Part shown: piece by piece, positions 44,645 through 53,688 of the stretch
How the letters are laid out: each line of letters starts with the position of its first letter
How positions within the stretch are numbered: position 1 is the stretch's first letter
Assembly: GCF_900177325.1 (NCBI RefSeq)
Contig: NZ_FXBL01000003.1
Coordinates: forward strand, 1-64,000
Length of the DNA: 64,000 bases
DNA from: Mesorhizobium australicum
GTDB lineage: Bacteria > Pseudomonadota > Alphaproteobacteria > Rhizobiales > Rhizobiaceae
Reading direction: 5' to 3'
Translations under genes and position numbers: made by a program
The notes under the pieces: generated by a model
Told to the model about the DNA's origin: nothing
The model's input: only the letters and a program-made list of their open reading frames with translations
Databases searched by the model: none

Positions 44645-45730
44645 ATGTCCGATACCCCGATCCGCCTCCCCGACGCCGTTACGGTGGAAGCCGTCCTCGC
44701 CGGTCTGGACCCAGCCTCGGCCGGCCAAGATCTCGCCCCTGCCCTTTCGGACGCATTCCCCGGCTTCGCGTTCTCAACGGCGGCGGTTGACGATTTCTAC
44801 TGGCGCGATGCCCGAACGGTTTTGGCGGCTGACGGCGCACGGCTAGGCGATCATCGTGCATGGGTCGAACGCGAACTTGCGGCCCATGACGGTGATCTGG
44901 CCGCCTTTTGGAACCGATATCGCGACAGTGGTCTTTGCTTTACCGAATGGCGCGGCACCGCGGCGTTCGGTTTCGCCCCGACCGGACCAGGTGTCGCCGA
45001 CTTCGTCCAGCTCTCGTTCGGTCGCGAGATCGAGGTGTTGGCCGGGCCAGTCGTCGATCCCAGCTATCGCCCCTGGAGCGCCGACGATCTTCTCGAGCCG
45101 TCCTGGGTCCAGCGCGAGCCGGTGACGGATGCGCCGGTGCTTGCTGGCCCGGTGTTCCGGCTGCAACGTCGCAGCGGACTTATCCATATGCGTAGTTTTC
45201 TGGCCACCCGGCAGCGCCTGGAACGCGAGGAGCGCGAAGTCCGGCGTCCGGAACTGGAGGCCCGAGCCACCCAGGAGGTAGGGCGCGATTATATGAAGGA
45301 GACACCGTTCCTGAAACTCAATCCGGAATGGTTCGATCTCGTCCCGCGCGAGGTCCGAATGTTCCAGGACTGGCAGCGGTCCAGCGCTTCCGCGCAGCGG
45401 ATTTTCGAGCACTGGGCCTTCGACATCAAGGACTATCAGGAACAGGGCCGGCGCAAGCTCAGCTTCATCCCGCGTCCGCTCAAAATGCCTGCTGAAAGGT
45501 TGCTCGGCGAAGAGGGTGGTTCCATCCACCGCCTGATGGAGCGCATCGAGGCGGTCGACGCCGAGGCCGGCCTGTCCTTCGCTTGGTTCTTCCTTATGAC
45601 GCATGGCCACTGGGTCGATCCGGATATCGGACATGCAATCGCCGACGGCCTTCGCGCGGGGCGCGTGCGGCTGCTCGACCGCGACGCGCGGGTCCTGCTC
45701 GACTGGACGGACAATCGGTACATCTTCTGA
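44645..45730 (+). CDS. Large hypothetical protein
   Basis: 361 aa from MSDTPIRLPDAVTVEAVLAG. No family recognised. It looks soluble, rich in Trp, Arg and Asp, with WFDLVPREVRMFQDWQ in the middle and a helical C-terminal third ending LLDWTDNRYIF. An upstream in-frame ATG at 44555 is less likely because the extra residues are Cys/Met-rich. It lies between the AbiE-type pair and the replication genes and may be plasmid-borne cargo. Confidence 0.6.
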   Translation: MSDTPIRLPDAVTVEAVLAGLDPASAGQDLAPALSDAFPGFAFSTAAVDDFYWRDARTVLAADGARLGDHRAWVERELAAHDGDLAAFWNRYRDSGLCFTEWRGTAAFGFAPTGPGVADFVQLSFGREIEVLAGPVVDPSYRPWSADDLLEPSWVQREPVTDAPVLAGPVFRLQRRSGLIHMRSFLATRQRLEREEREVRRPELEARATQEVGRDYMKETPFLKLNPEWFDLVPREVRMFQDWQRSSASAQRIFEHWAFDIKDYQEQGRRKLSFIPRPLKMPAERLLGEEGGSIHRLMERIEAVDAEAGLSFAWFFLMTHGHWVDPDIGHAIADGLRAGRVRLLDRDARVLLDWTDNRYIF

Positions 45731-46235
45731 AACTGCGACCGACGCCTGGCCGCCCAGCGGGCTCGATCCGCTATTGTTCCTCAATCCCTGACAGCACCCC
45801 GTGAGAATCCGCTCCCCGGGACCATGCGGTAATGCAGAAGCGATCAGTAACTAGGCCGCGCGCGCTTACAGTTGCGCTGAACTGCAATAGAGATCGCCGC
45901 AGTTTTTACGATGCGGCCCAACCCAATGTCGGTATCCTCCGCCTGAATCATTAGTCAGTGCCATCGGCCAAATCAAAGACGGCTATCCGTGATAGGGTGA
46001 AAGTGGGCAAGTGCACGCTGGCTATGGGGCGTACCAGCCGGTTGGCGCGAACTCAAAATCCTCGAATTTCCAGCATCGGGTGTTCTCAGCTGAGAACTTG
46101 GATTACGCTACCCCGGGCTAGACACAATACGCGCCATCAGCGTTAACTCCTCGTTAACCCTTAATTCATTGACGCACCCTGAGACTCACGGCATCTTACG
46201 CTCAAATTCAGAAAAGACCGTATCGAGCGTTTTTC
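45731..46235. promoter_or_regulatory. Region upstream of repABC
   Basis: 505 bases without a convincing gene. It contains the parS-like palindrome at 46082 and a possible promoter, TTGACG (46169-46174) with CATCTT (46192-46197) at 17-base spacing, 39 bases before the repA start. The left part (45731-46070) shows nothing I can name. Confidence 0.5.
46082..46097. promoter_or_regulatory. parS: parS-like centromere palindrome upstream of repA
   Basis: GTTCTCAGCTGAGAAC is a perfect 16-bp palindrome of the kind RepB binds in repABC replicons. It lies 139 bases before the repA start. A closely related site occurs in the 5' end of repB. Confidence 0.8.
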
Positions 46236-47450
46236 ATGCCTGAGAGCATCACTGTAGAAGCCCCCCGCGATTCTGCTCCGAAATCGCTCACGCGACTGAT
46301 CGAGGGCGACGCGGATATCCTAAGTGCCCAGCTACAGCAACTGCGCGCGCGGGCCTTCCCGCCGTCGGCCGAGAAAGAACTGCGAAAGTTCATGGCCGGC
46401 GAGGCTGCTAAACTAATCGGCATCAGCGATGCCTATTTGCGAACGCTTGTCCTCGACGGCGTTATCCCTGAGGCCGAGAAGAACGCAGCAGGCCGTCGGC
46501 TCTACTCGCTCAAGCAAATTCACGACATCCGCGATCATCTAGGGAAGAACAAGAAGGGATATGTCCACAGGCGCGCGGACGGTGATAAGTTGCAGGTGCT
46601 CGCAGTAACGAACTTCAAGGGCGGATCTGGGAAGACCACCACCAGTGCACACCTAGCGCAGTTTTTCGCGCTTCGAGGGTATCGGGTCTTGGCTGTTGAT
46701 CTCGACCCCCAGGCATCGTTGTCTGCACTATTCGGGATCCAGCCAGAATTCGATTTGGAGGCTAACGAAACAATTTATGGGGCGATCCGCTACGACGAGC
46801 AGCAGCGACCGCTCCGGGACATTGTACGCAAGACCTACTTCACCGGTCTCGATATCGTTCCAGGCAATCTCGAGCTTCAAGAATTTGAGCACGAGACCCC
46901 GCGCGCTTTGACGGAGAAGTCGCGCTCTGCGGACAAAATGTTCTTCACGCGAGTAGCTACTTCACTTACCTCGGTCCAGGGCGAATACGACGTTGTAGTT
47001 CTCGATTGCCCGCCGTCCCTAGGCTATCTGACACTGTCAGCCCTCTGCGCGGCCACCTCGGTACTGGTGACTATCCATCCGCAGATGTTGGATGTGGCAT
47101 CCATGTCGCAGTTCCTGCACATGACGGCGGGATTGTTCGACGTGGTCGAAAGGGCAGGGGGCAATGCAGGCTATGACTTCTTTCGCTATGTCCTGACACG
47201 GTACGAGCCTAACGACGGTTCGCAGTCGCAAATTGCAGGATTGCTCAAGGGTCTGTTCGGAGATCGAGTTTTGACCAACGCGATGGTCAAATCTGCAGCC
47301 ATTTCAGATGCGGGGATCACGAAGCAGACGCTCTATGAAGTGGGCCGCGAGAACTTCCATCGCCAAACCTACGACCGCGCCATCGAGGCACTGGATGCTC
47401 TCAACAGTGAAATCGAAGCGTTGGTGTCACAGACGTGGGGACGCAAATGA
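46236..47450 (+). CDS. repA: Partition ATPase RepA
   Basis: 404-aa ParA-type ATPase of the repABC cassette, which moves the plasmid and represses the operon with RepB. An N-terminal DNA-binding region (about 45-110, MerR-like GISDAYLRTLVLDGVIPEAE) precedes the deviant Walker A KGGSGKTT at 128-135; Walker A' and B follow in VLAVDLDPQASL and VVVLDCPPSLGYL. Length is normal for RepA. The stop overlaps the repB start (ATGA). Confidence 0.93.
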   Translation: MPESITVEAPRDSAPKSLTRLIEGDADILSAQLQQLRARAFPPSAEKELRKFMAGEAAKLIGISDAYLRTLVLDGVIPEAEKNAAGRRLYSLKQIHDIRDHLGKNKKGYVHRRADGDKLQVLAVTNFKGGSGKTTTSAHLAQFFALRGYRVLAVDLDPQASLSALFGIQPEFDLEANETIYGAIRYDEQQRPLRDIVRKTYFTGLDIVPGNLELQEFEHETPRALTEKSRSADKMFFTRVATSLTSVQGEYDVVVLDCPPSLGYLTLSALCAATSVLVTIHPQMLDVASMSQFLHMTAGLFDVVERAGGNAGYDFFRYVLTRYEPNDGSQSQIAGLLKGLFGDRVLTNAMVKSAAISDAGITKQTLYEVGRENFHRQTYDRAIEALDALNSEIEALVSQTWGRK

Positions 47451-48460
47451 TAAAGAGACGCGACGCCCTTAAGGAGTACCTGACGCCAATCACCTCTGAG
47501 TTCTCACCTGAGAACTCGCCACCTAGGCCTCGACCACAAGTTTCCTCTGGAGCCCTCCAGAGCATGAACGAAGCGATATCTGGCTTCACGCAGGAAGCCA
47601 ATGAATTGCGCAAAGCGATGGCCCGCGGCGAAACAATCGTCGAAATCGATCCAACAGACATTGATTCATCTTTCGTGAAGGATCGTCTTGACGATTTCTC
47701 AGGTGAAGACTTCGACGCCCTCGTCCAAAGCATTCGCGAAAACGGGCAGATCCTGCCTGTTCTAGTCCGCCCTCACCCCGAGAAAAGCGGCCGCTATCAA
47801 CTTGCATTTGGGCATCGTCGGGTCGCCGCTCTTCGTCATCTTGGCGGGAAGGTCAAGGCTTTCGTACGAGAGTTAACGGACGATGAACTGGTAATTGCAC
47901 AGGGCAATGAGAACCTAGAACGAAAGGATCTTAGCTTTATCGAGAAGGCTCTATTTGCGTTTCGCCTCGAAGAGCTAGGGATGTCGCGCGCCGTCATTAT
48001 GTCCACTTTCGGGACCAGCTCGAAAGGCGTGCTATCAGAAATGATTGCGCTCGCACGAAAGCTGCCAGTAGAACTGATCGAGGCTATCGGTTCAGCTCCT
48101 GGTGTCGGGCGGCCCCGGTGGGACGCCCTCGCAGCGCAGCTTGCAACAGCCGGTGACGTAGTTTGGAAGCAAGCTGTCGCAACAGCAAACTTCAATAAGC
48201 TGACGAGCCCAGAGCGGTTTGAAGCCATCCTCGAGGTACTCAGGGACCCAAGCTCGCGGGGTTCAAAGCCAACCCGTGATCCCGCGTACTGGGCCCCTAA
48301 AGACAAGTTAGTTAGCGTCACGGTGAAGGCGACCGCGAAGAAGGCGGTTGTGACCTACGAAGCCAAAGACGGCCCGAGCTTCGCAACATACATCGCACAG
48401 CAACTGGATGACCTCTACGAGGCGTTCCGGAAGTCGGAAAAAACATCAACAGGAGTTTGA
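47447..48460 (+). CDS. repB: Partition protein RepB
   Basis: 337-aa ParB-family protein beginning MIKRRDALKEYLTPITSE. The ParB nuclease-like domain (VDPTDI-type IVEIDPTDIDSSFV, then GHRRVAALRHLG) is followed by the HTH (DLSFIEKALFAFRLEELGMS). Start chosen at the ATG overlapping the repA stop; a GTG 12 bases upstream is possible. The gene carries a parS-like site at its own 5' end. Confidence 0.93.
   Translation: MIKRRDALKEYLTPITSEFSPENSPPRPRPQVSSGALQSMNEAISGFTQEANELRKAMARGETIVEIDPTDIDSSFVKDRLDDFSGEDFDALVQSIRENGQILPVLVRPHPEKSGRYQLAFGHRRVAALRHLGGKVKAFVRELTDDELVIAQGNENLERKDLSFIEKALFAFRLEELGMSRAVIMSTFGTSSKGVLSEMIALARKLPVELIEAIGSAPGVGRPRWDALAAQLATAGDVVWKQAVATANFNKLTSPERFEAILEVLRDPSSRGSKPTRDPAYWAPKDKLVSVTVKATAKKAVVTYEAKDGPSFATYIAQQLDDLYEAFRKSEKTSTGV
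47500..47515. promoter_or_regulatory. parS: parS-like site inside repB
   Basis: GTTCTCACCTGAGAAC differs from the perfect palindrome at 46082 by one central base. Two sites flanking repA would let RepA/RepB bridge and repress the operon promoter. Confidence 0.7.
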
Positions 48461-48472
48461 AAACCGCAAAAG

Positions 48473-48522
48473 AAAAAGGCCCCCGAACGTCACCGCTGCG
48501 GAAGCCCTTCTCAGATCTAGGC
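48473..48522 (-). ncRNA. Antisense counter-transcribed RNA of repABC (inc-alpha)
   Basis: The 155-base repB-repC gap encodes the usual antisense RNA on the minus strand. A promoter TTGACA (complement of 48552-48557) and GATTCT (complement of 48529-48534) with 17-base spacing predicts a start near 48522. The RNA ends in an 8-bp stem (GGCTTCCG with CGGGGGCC, 48478-48485 and 48499-48506) followed by five U. About 50 nt long. Such RNAs limit repC expression and determine incompatibility. Confidence 0.8.
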
Positions 48523-48615
48523 AATCAGAGAATCACATTTCCGCGAATCACTGTCAAGAGTCTCGGCGTCGATTGGGCGAGCAGATTTCTTTTGCCTGAT
48601 TGAAGGTGAAGGAAA

Positions 48616-49824
48616 ATGGAGAGGGAAATTGCAACGACTCCCTTCGGGAGCCGGCCGATGTCGCTTGCCCTTATGGCAGCGCAAATCGGCGCTAAGGAGA
48701 TTCCGAAGGGCAAGACCGTCGAAAAATGGCAGGTCTATCGCGATCTCTGCGAGGGGAAGACCATTGTAGGCATCGGCGATCGATCGCTGGCCGTCCTGGC
48801 CGGCTTGTTGTCATGCCATCCGGACGATGAACTGTCTGAAGAAAACGGGCTGATCGTCTTCCCGTCGAACAAGCAGCTGTCGCTGCGCTCGCATGGTATG
48901 GCAAACGCCACGCTCCGCCGGCACCTGGCGGCGCTGCTCGACTGCGGTATTATCCTGCGCAGGGACAGTCCCAACGGGAAGCGATATGCCCGCAAGGGCA
49001 GGGGAGGGGAATTGGAGGACGCCTTTGGCTTCTCCGTAGCTCCCCTGCTGGCACGCGCCGACGAGTTCCACGCAGCGGCCGAGCGTGTCCGTGCCGATGG
49101 TCGTGCACTGAAGCTGATGCGTGAGCGCATCACGCTGCAGCGCCGCGACATTGCCAAGCTGATCGAAGCCGCGATCGAGGAGGGCGCCCCGGGCGCCTGG
49201 CAGGACCTCTGGAGACGGTTCAGGGCCGTCGTGGACCAGCTTCCGAGGAAAGCGTGCATCGAAGAGCTGGCGCCGTTCGCAGCGGAGCTGGACGTGATCC
49301 GTGGTGAAGTCGACATCGCATTGAATAACTTCATGAATGTTACGAATCCGAGCGCCAATGAGTCTCAAAATGAGCAGCAGCAATCTGATTCAAATCCCGA
49401 GTCTCATTTTGAATTTGAACCCGCTTTCGAGAAAGCCAGGGGCACGGTCGAGCCTAGACCACAACCGGCGGAGCCGCCAAAAACGTATCACCTTGGACTT
49501 GTGCTGAAAGCCTGTCCGGATATTGCGGGTTATGCCGCCGGCGGAATCGCAAACTGGCGCGATCTGATGGCGACCGCCGCGCAGGTGAGGGGATATCTCG
49601 GGGTGTCGCCATCGGCCTACGAGGATGCCTGCCACGTCATGGGGCCGGAAGTCGCGGCGATTGTCGTCGCCTGCATCCTGCAACGGGCCCAGCATATCGA
49701 CTCGGCCGGCGGGTACCTGCGTGCGCTGACGGAAAAAGCCAGGGCAGGGCAGTTTTCTGTCGGACCCATGCTCATGGCTGCGTTCAAGGCCTATTCCTCC
49801 GCGCCAGAAAGGAAAGCGGGATGA
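48616..49824 (+). CDS. repC: Replication initiator RepC
   Basis: 402-aa initiator of repABC plasmids. N-terminal FGSRPMSLALMAAQIGA and winged-helix region (GLIVFPSNKQLSLRSHGMAN) are typical, and the C-terminal domain ends with YAAGGIANWRDLMATAAQVRG and QRAQHIDSAGGYLRALTEKA. AAGGA precedes the ATG. A markedly A/T-richer patch around 49340-49425, inside the gene, is where the origin of such plasmids normally lies. Confidence 0.93.
   Translation: MEREIATTPFGSRPMSLALMAAQIGAKEIPKGKTVEKWQVYRDLCEGKTIVGIGDRSLAVLAGLLSCHPDDELSEENGLIVFPSNKQLSLRSHGMANATLRRHLAALLDCGIILRRDSPNGKRYARKGRGGELEDAFGFSVAPLLARADEFHAAAERVRADGRALKLMRERITLQRRDIAKLIEAAIEEGAPGAWQDLWRRFRAVVDQLPRKACIEELAPFAAELDVIRGEVDIALNNFMNVTNPSANESQNEQQQSDSNPESHFEFEPAFEKARGTVEPRPQPAEPPKTYHLGLVLKACPDIAGYAAGGIANWRDLMATAAQVRGYLGVSPSAYEDACHVMGPEVAAIVVACILQRAQHIDSAGGYLRALTEKARAGQFSVGPMLMAAFKAYSSAPERKAG
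49340..49425. other. Probable oriV region inside repC
   Basis: A local A/T-rich stretch with imperfect repeats of GAGTCTCA and AATTTGAA-like words stands out from the GC-rich gene. In repABC replicons the origin has been located within repC; assignment here is by position and composition only. Confidence 0.5.
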
Positions 49825-50036
49825 TCTGGGGAGCTTCTGAAAACGGTTCCGGCGGGTGTTGGGGGCGGAAAAGGGGCACTGCCAGGCAGGTCAGAATCCA
49901 CCGGATCGCTGTTGCGCTTTAGGCAGCCTGTTCAGGGTCGTTTCGTGAGCAAATCGTCATTTGACACAAATGCGTCGATCGACGGAGATTATCCTTGGGG
50001 AGGTGAACTACGCTCTGGACGTATACCGAGGCGAAA

Positions 50037-50639
50037 ATGGGCAAATATAGAGACCATCGCGAGCGACGCGGGAAACGCCACGGCAATGAGCAGGGATCCT
50101 TCTCGGAGCAGATATACGAACCGAGCTACTTTCAAGACGCGCCAGGCGTGACCCCTGACACTGTCGATGCCGAAGTGATCTGGTTTAACGCCGGCAAGGG
50201 TTTTGGCTTCGTCAAGCTGTCGGATGGCGCCGAGGCCTATCTGCACATTCGTGTCCTCGAGGCGGCTGGCAGTAGCGATCTTTTCGACGGGACGCAGCTC
50301 AAGGTCACCGTGGAAAAAGGTCCTCGTGGTCCTCAGGTCGCAAAAGTGATCGACATCGGCGTGCAGACCCCGAAAACTCCTGCAGGCATGCAACTTGCGG
50401 GAGAAGCCACTGGCGAAAGCGATGCGCGGCTGGAGAGCCCAGGTACGGTCAAGTGGTACAATCCCGAGAAGGGCTTCGGCTTCATAGCGCCCGAGGACGG
50501 TCAAAACAATATCTTCGTTCACGCCAGCGCTCTGACCCGGTCGGGGTTCAGCGTCCTGGAAGAGGGACAAAAGGTGATTTTTGAGGCCGGGCAGGGCAAG
50601 AAGGGCATGGAGGTGAGGGCCATCCGTCTGGCCGAGTAG
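50037..50639 (+). CDS. Two-domain cold-shock protein
   Basis: 200 aa with two cold-shock domains: the first at about residues 44-110 ([20 protein letters not shown]), the second at about 134-199 ([20 protein letters not shown] and [14 protein letters not shown]). RNP-type motifs K-G-F-G-F-V/I and F-V-H are intact in the second; the first has the variant AYLHIRVL. An N-terminal basic tail ([18 protein letters not shown]) may aid RNA binding. It stands alone, 212 bases after repC, and is followed by the putative small RNA on the opposite strand. Confidence 0.9.
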   Translation: MGKYRDHRERRGKRHGNEQGSFSEQIYEPSYFQDAPGVTPDTVDAEVIWFNAGKGFGFVKLSDGAEAYLHIRVLEAAGSSDLFDGTQLKVTVEKGPRGPQVAKVIDIGVQTPKTPAGMQLAGEATGESDARLESPGTVKWYNPEKGFGFIAPEDGQNNIFVHASALTRSGFSVLEEGQKVIFEAGQGKKGMEVRAIRLAE

Positions 50640-50653
50640 CCGACTGCCTGTAC

Positions 50654-50767
50654 GAAAAAGCCCGCTGCCGGGAGGAGGTGGCAGCGGGCTCGATTTTCGA
50701 ACACGGCGCGGGAGGAGGTGCACCGCATCCAGCATCGGCATCGCATCTGGGAGGAGTAGATGGCCGA
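50654..50767 (-). ncRNA. ar14/'cuckoo'-like small RNA with CCUCCUCCC motifs
   Basis: On the minus strand three C(U)CCUCCC motifs occur (complements of 50749-50756, 50710-50720 and 50670-50680), about 40 bases apart. The last is the loop of a perfect 10-bp terminator stem (GCCCGCTGCC / GGCAGCGGGC, 50660-50669 and 50680-50689) followed by TTTTT. A promoter TTGCAA (50796-50801) and TATGAT (50774-50779), 16 bases apart, predicts a start near 50767 and a ~113-nt RNA. Exposed anti-Shine-Dalgarno CCUCCUCCC motifs are the mark of the ar14/cuckoo small RNAs of Rhizobiales, which pair with ribosome sites of mRNAs. Confidence 0.75.
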
Positions 50768-50952
50768 TACGGGATCATACCGCGCAGCGCTGATATTGCA
50801 ATGCACAATTTTGTATTGCACGTGCGAAAGTCGCAATCGAGCCCGCCGTGAAACAGCTCGAGGTACCTGGCGATCTAGAACGCCGGGCTCAGCGAACGGT
50901 TTGCCAGCCGACCAGAATCCACTGACAGCCGAGGCCACTCTTTGTGCGAGGT
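50768..50952. other. Intergenic stretch upstream of the small RNA promoter
   Basis: Holds the small-RNA promoter and an A/T-rich imperfect inverted repeat around GCAATGCACAATTTTGTATTGC (parts at 50797-50818), possibly a regulator site. No gene seen. Confidence 0.4.
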
Positions 50953-52149
50953 TCAACGGAAGGGCAGGGGAGGCATCTCGCCGTCCGCCGTGCGCCAGAT
51001 CCATGCGCCGATTTCCGGACGTGACGTGATCAGTTCTTGCAGCGCCCCGTCGTACGCATCGTCCGCCGAGGGCGGAACAACGTACAGAGCGACCGGCTGC
51101 GATTGGGACTGCAACATAGCGGCTGCCGTCGGCTGTTCGGCCGGCAGATTGTAGCGCAACCCCTTAACGCTGCGATCACGCAGCCTGGCCAGTGTATCTA
51201 CCAGCTTCTTTTCGTAGGCGGAGTCGTAGGGAACCCAGTTTTCGGCCACGACCATGAGAGCCATGTCCTCGACGACCGCAAGGCCGGCGGGCGTCAAGCC
51301 GAACGTAGCGATCGTCATCAGGTGAGAAGCCTCGTCGGCTTCCCACAGTGACAGCTCGTTCGCGAAGCGCCCCTGGAGACGTCCGTGCAGACCTTCGTCG
51401 AGCAGCAGCGGAAAGTCCGGCAGGTGCTTGACGATCAGCCGGTGACCGCTGCGCGTCGGAGCGAAATCCTTCACCTCACCCACCAGGATCATCAATTTGC
51501 GTGGACCGCTTTTTGGCGGCAGCGCCGGAACCAGCGCCGCGGCCCGACGCTGTTCGATTGCCGCCTTATCCGCCGCGCGGAATGGCTCGGGCACGAAGAG
51601 CGTCTCTGTGAGCGGTCCACCCTTTACCGTCATCTGGCCTGCGGCCTCGATCAGGTGCCAACGAATGTTCCACCAGTGACGCTTGCCGGCCCATCGCGAT
51701 GTCCAGGCTGTGAGCTCGGCTTGGTGCCAGAGATAATGGAGCACGCTGCGCAAAGAGAGCTTTTTCGCGTCACCAGCGACAGTGTCACTGCCATTCGCCC
51801 CTGGATTGGGAGCTGCCCGTGTTCCGATCTTCGTCAGGCTGAAGGCAACTTTCAGCGCCGACATTCCACTTTCGGCATCAACCTGGATAGCGTTGCCCAT
51901 CAACACGCCGAGCCCCGACAATTCGTCCGGTGGCTCATAGGATGGGCAGGCGGGATCATGCCCGCCGCCTGACATCGGCATACGCTTGACAATGTACTGG
52001 TCGCCGACCTGGGCGATGTACATAGCCAGTCCACCATCCTTGCACAGGCAAAGTGGTCGGATTCGCTTACGGTAAGCGTTAGCTAATGCGTTGAAGAACT
52101 CTGGTGCTGTCTCCTCGATGATCAGATCGGCAAGTTTGAATCGTCGCAT
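50953..52149 (-). CDS. DUF1173 family protein
   Basis: 398 aa from MRRFKLADLIIEETAPEFFN. The early Cys/His cluster (RPLCLCKDGGLAMYIAQVGD, then HDPACPSYEPPDELSGLG) is characteristic of DUF1173 proteins on alphaproteobacterial plasmids and may bind metal; the later part is alpha/beta with PLLLDEGLHGRLQGRF. I choose this Met because the longer frame upstream lacks similarity; MEAM at 52158 is equally possible. Function unknown. It diverges from the DUF932 gene. Confidence 0.75.
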   Translation of the reverse strand: MRRFKLADLIIEETAPEFFNALANAYRKRIRPLCLCKDGGLAMYIAQVGDQYIVKRMPMSGGGHDPACPSYEPPDELSGLGVLMGNAIQVDAESGMSALKVAFSLTKIGTRAAPNPGANGSDTVAGDAKKLSLRSVLHYLWHQAELTAWTSRWAGKRHWWNIRWHLIEAAGQMTVKGGPLTETLFVPEPFRAADKAAIEQRRAAALVPALPPKSGPRKLMILVGEVKDFAPTRSGHRLIVKHLPDFPLLLDEGLHGRLQGRFANELSLWEADEASHLMTIATFGLTPAGLAVVEDMALMVVAENWVPYDSAYEKKLVDTLARLRDRSVKGLRYNLPAEQPTAAAMLQSQSQPVALYVVPPSADDAYDGALQELITSRPEIGAWIWRTADGEMPPLPFR

Positions 52150-52282
52150 CGCCTCCATCGCTCCGGACGCCGCCGCATCCCCTGTCGAGCATTGATTCAC
52201 GGTTTCAGCGACGATGCAACCGTCATGATGCTCCTCCAGGCGCCGGTGCGATGGCGCGCTTCGCGCGACGGCGGGTGCTTGT

Positions 52283-52292
52283 AGAGGCAGAG
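52283..52292 (+). promoter_or_regulatory. AGAGGCAGAG leader motif, DUF932 gene
   Basis: Third occurrence of the shared 10-mer, 71 bases before the DUF932 start, followed as in the ParB-like gene by a GGAGAGA ... GCCCGTC ... GGAGA pattern up to the ribosome site. Confidence 0.4.
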
Positions 52293-52362
52293 GGGAGGCC
52301 GGGACGCGATGGCGGGCCGAGGTCAGGAGAGAGGCTCCCGGCGCCCGTCGCGGAGAACGATC

Positions 52363-53559
52363 ATGACCCATATGGAAATTCAGGCGCCGGCGCACAACGC
52401 GCCCAACGGCTACAAGGTCGACGTCAGCCGCGGCCAGCGCATCGGCCGTGTATCGTCGGAATGGTTCAACCGGCCGGACGACGAACGCTATTTGTCGCTC
52501 ACCGATCTCAACAACGCCGTGAAGCGGCGGTCCGAACGCAGCAAGACGCGTATAGTGGAAAGCGAGGCGATCCGTGTGGAAGCGTCTCGCGACAATCCCG
52601 AGCGTCTGACGCTGATGCTGCCCGATTCACACATGCCGGTCGCGCCGACGCACTGGAGTTTTGGTCAACTCGCCAGCCTGGTCGGGGCACCTGCGACGTA
52701 TCTCCGCCAGCTGCCCGCGGCACTCGCCGGTATCAACCTGCAGTACGGACTTTCCACGCACCGCGCCGAGCAGGTGAAGATGTTGGAGATCGAGAACGGC
52801 CGCCTAGAGCTGCGGGCGGTTACGGGTCCGGACTACGGCAGGATATTCGATTCAGAACTGATCGACGCGGTCCAAAAAATCGCCGGCAACGGCACTGGCG
52901 ACACGCGTTGGAAGGTGCCAGGCGTGCTCGACTGGTCGACCAGCATCTACAATCCCAACGTCGATATCTCGAAGGATACGACCACGCTCTATGCCTCCGA
53001 TCGCGACATCTTCGTGTTCCTGGTCGACGACCTGAACCCGATCGAAGCTGGGCGGCTGCCGAACGGCGAACCCGATTTGTACTTCCGCGGTTTCTACGCG
53101 TGGAACAGCGAGGTCGGCTCGAAAACACTAGGAATTGCAAGCTTTTACCTGCGTGCCGTTTGTTGCAACAGGAATCTTTGGGGCGTCGAGGATTTCCAGG
53201 AAATCACCATCCGGCACTCCAAATATGCCGCCTCGCGCTTTGCGCTTGAAGCAGAGCCGGCACTGATCCAGTTCGCCGAATCCTCGCCTATGCCGTTCAT
53301 CAACGGCATCAAGGCAGCGCGTGAGCTCGTCGTCGCCCGCAACGACGACGATCGTACGACATTCCTGCGCAAGCGTGGTTTCTCAAAGGGCGAAACCACG
53401 AAGATCATCGATGCCGTGCTCACGGACGAAGGCCATCCACCGTCATCGGTCTTCGATTTCGTGCAGGGCATCACCCGTGTTGCCCGCGACAAGCAGCACC
53501 AGGATGTGCGGCTCGAAATGGAAGGCAAGGCCAAAAAGCTCCTCGACCTCGTCCACTGA
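52363..53559 (+). CDS. DUF932 (phage/plasmid-like) protein
   Basis: 398 aa from MTHMEIQAPAHNAPNGYKVD, with GGAG 8 bases upstream. Family signs: LVGAPATYLRQLPAALAGIN near residues 107-126, RAVTGPDYGRIFDSEL around 151-166, FVFLVDDLNPIEAGRL near 211-226, and the conserved FYLRAVCCNRNLWG near 258-271. DUF932 proteins occur widely on phages and plasmids; their molecular job is not known to me. A clear terminator follows. Confidence 0.85.
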   Translation: MTHMEIQAPAHNAPNGYKVDVSRGQRIGRVSSEWFNRPDDERYLSLTDLNNAVKRRSERSKTRIVESEAIRVEASRDNPERLTLMLPDSHMPVAPTHWSFGQLASLVGAPATYLRQLPAALAGINLQYGLSTHRAEQVKMLEIENGRLELRAVTGPDYGRIFDSELIDAVQKIAGNGTGDTRWKVPGVLDWSTSIYNPNVDISKDTTTLYASDRDIFVFLVDDLNPIEAGRLPNGEPDLYFRGFYAWNSEVGSKTLGIASFYLRAVCCNRNLWGVEDFQEITIRHSKYAASRFALEAEPALIQFAESSPMPFINGIKAARELVVARNDDDRTTFLRKRGFSKGETTKIIDAVLTDEGHPPSSVFDFVQGITRVARDKQHQDVRLEMEGKAKKLLDLVH

Positions 53560-53594
53560 TCCTCCGACCACCAGGCCGATCATCGCCACTCGGG

Positions 53595-53628
53595 GCGCCG
53601 TTCTCCCAGCCAGGAGGACGGCGCTTTT
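53595..53628 (+). terminator. Intrinsic terminator after the DUF932 gene
   Basis: A 12-bp stem (53595-53606 with 53613-53624, one G-U pair), loop CAGCCA, then TTTT. Confidence 0.8.
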
Positions 53629-53688
53629 CGTCGTGACGGGTCAGAAGGTCGCACAGGGACTTGCGGCCGCCCGCCACGGAGCATGCCG

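Noticed and set aside
45958..46146. 62-aa open frame upstream of repA
   Set aside because: It overlaps the parS palindrome and the promoter region, has no ribosome site and no protein character.
49912..50151. 79-aa open frame before the cold-shock gene
   Set aside because: It overlaps the start of the cold-shock gene in another frame; the latter has unmistakable domains.
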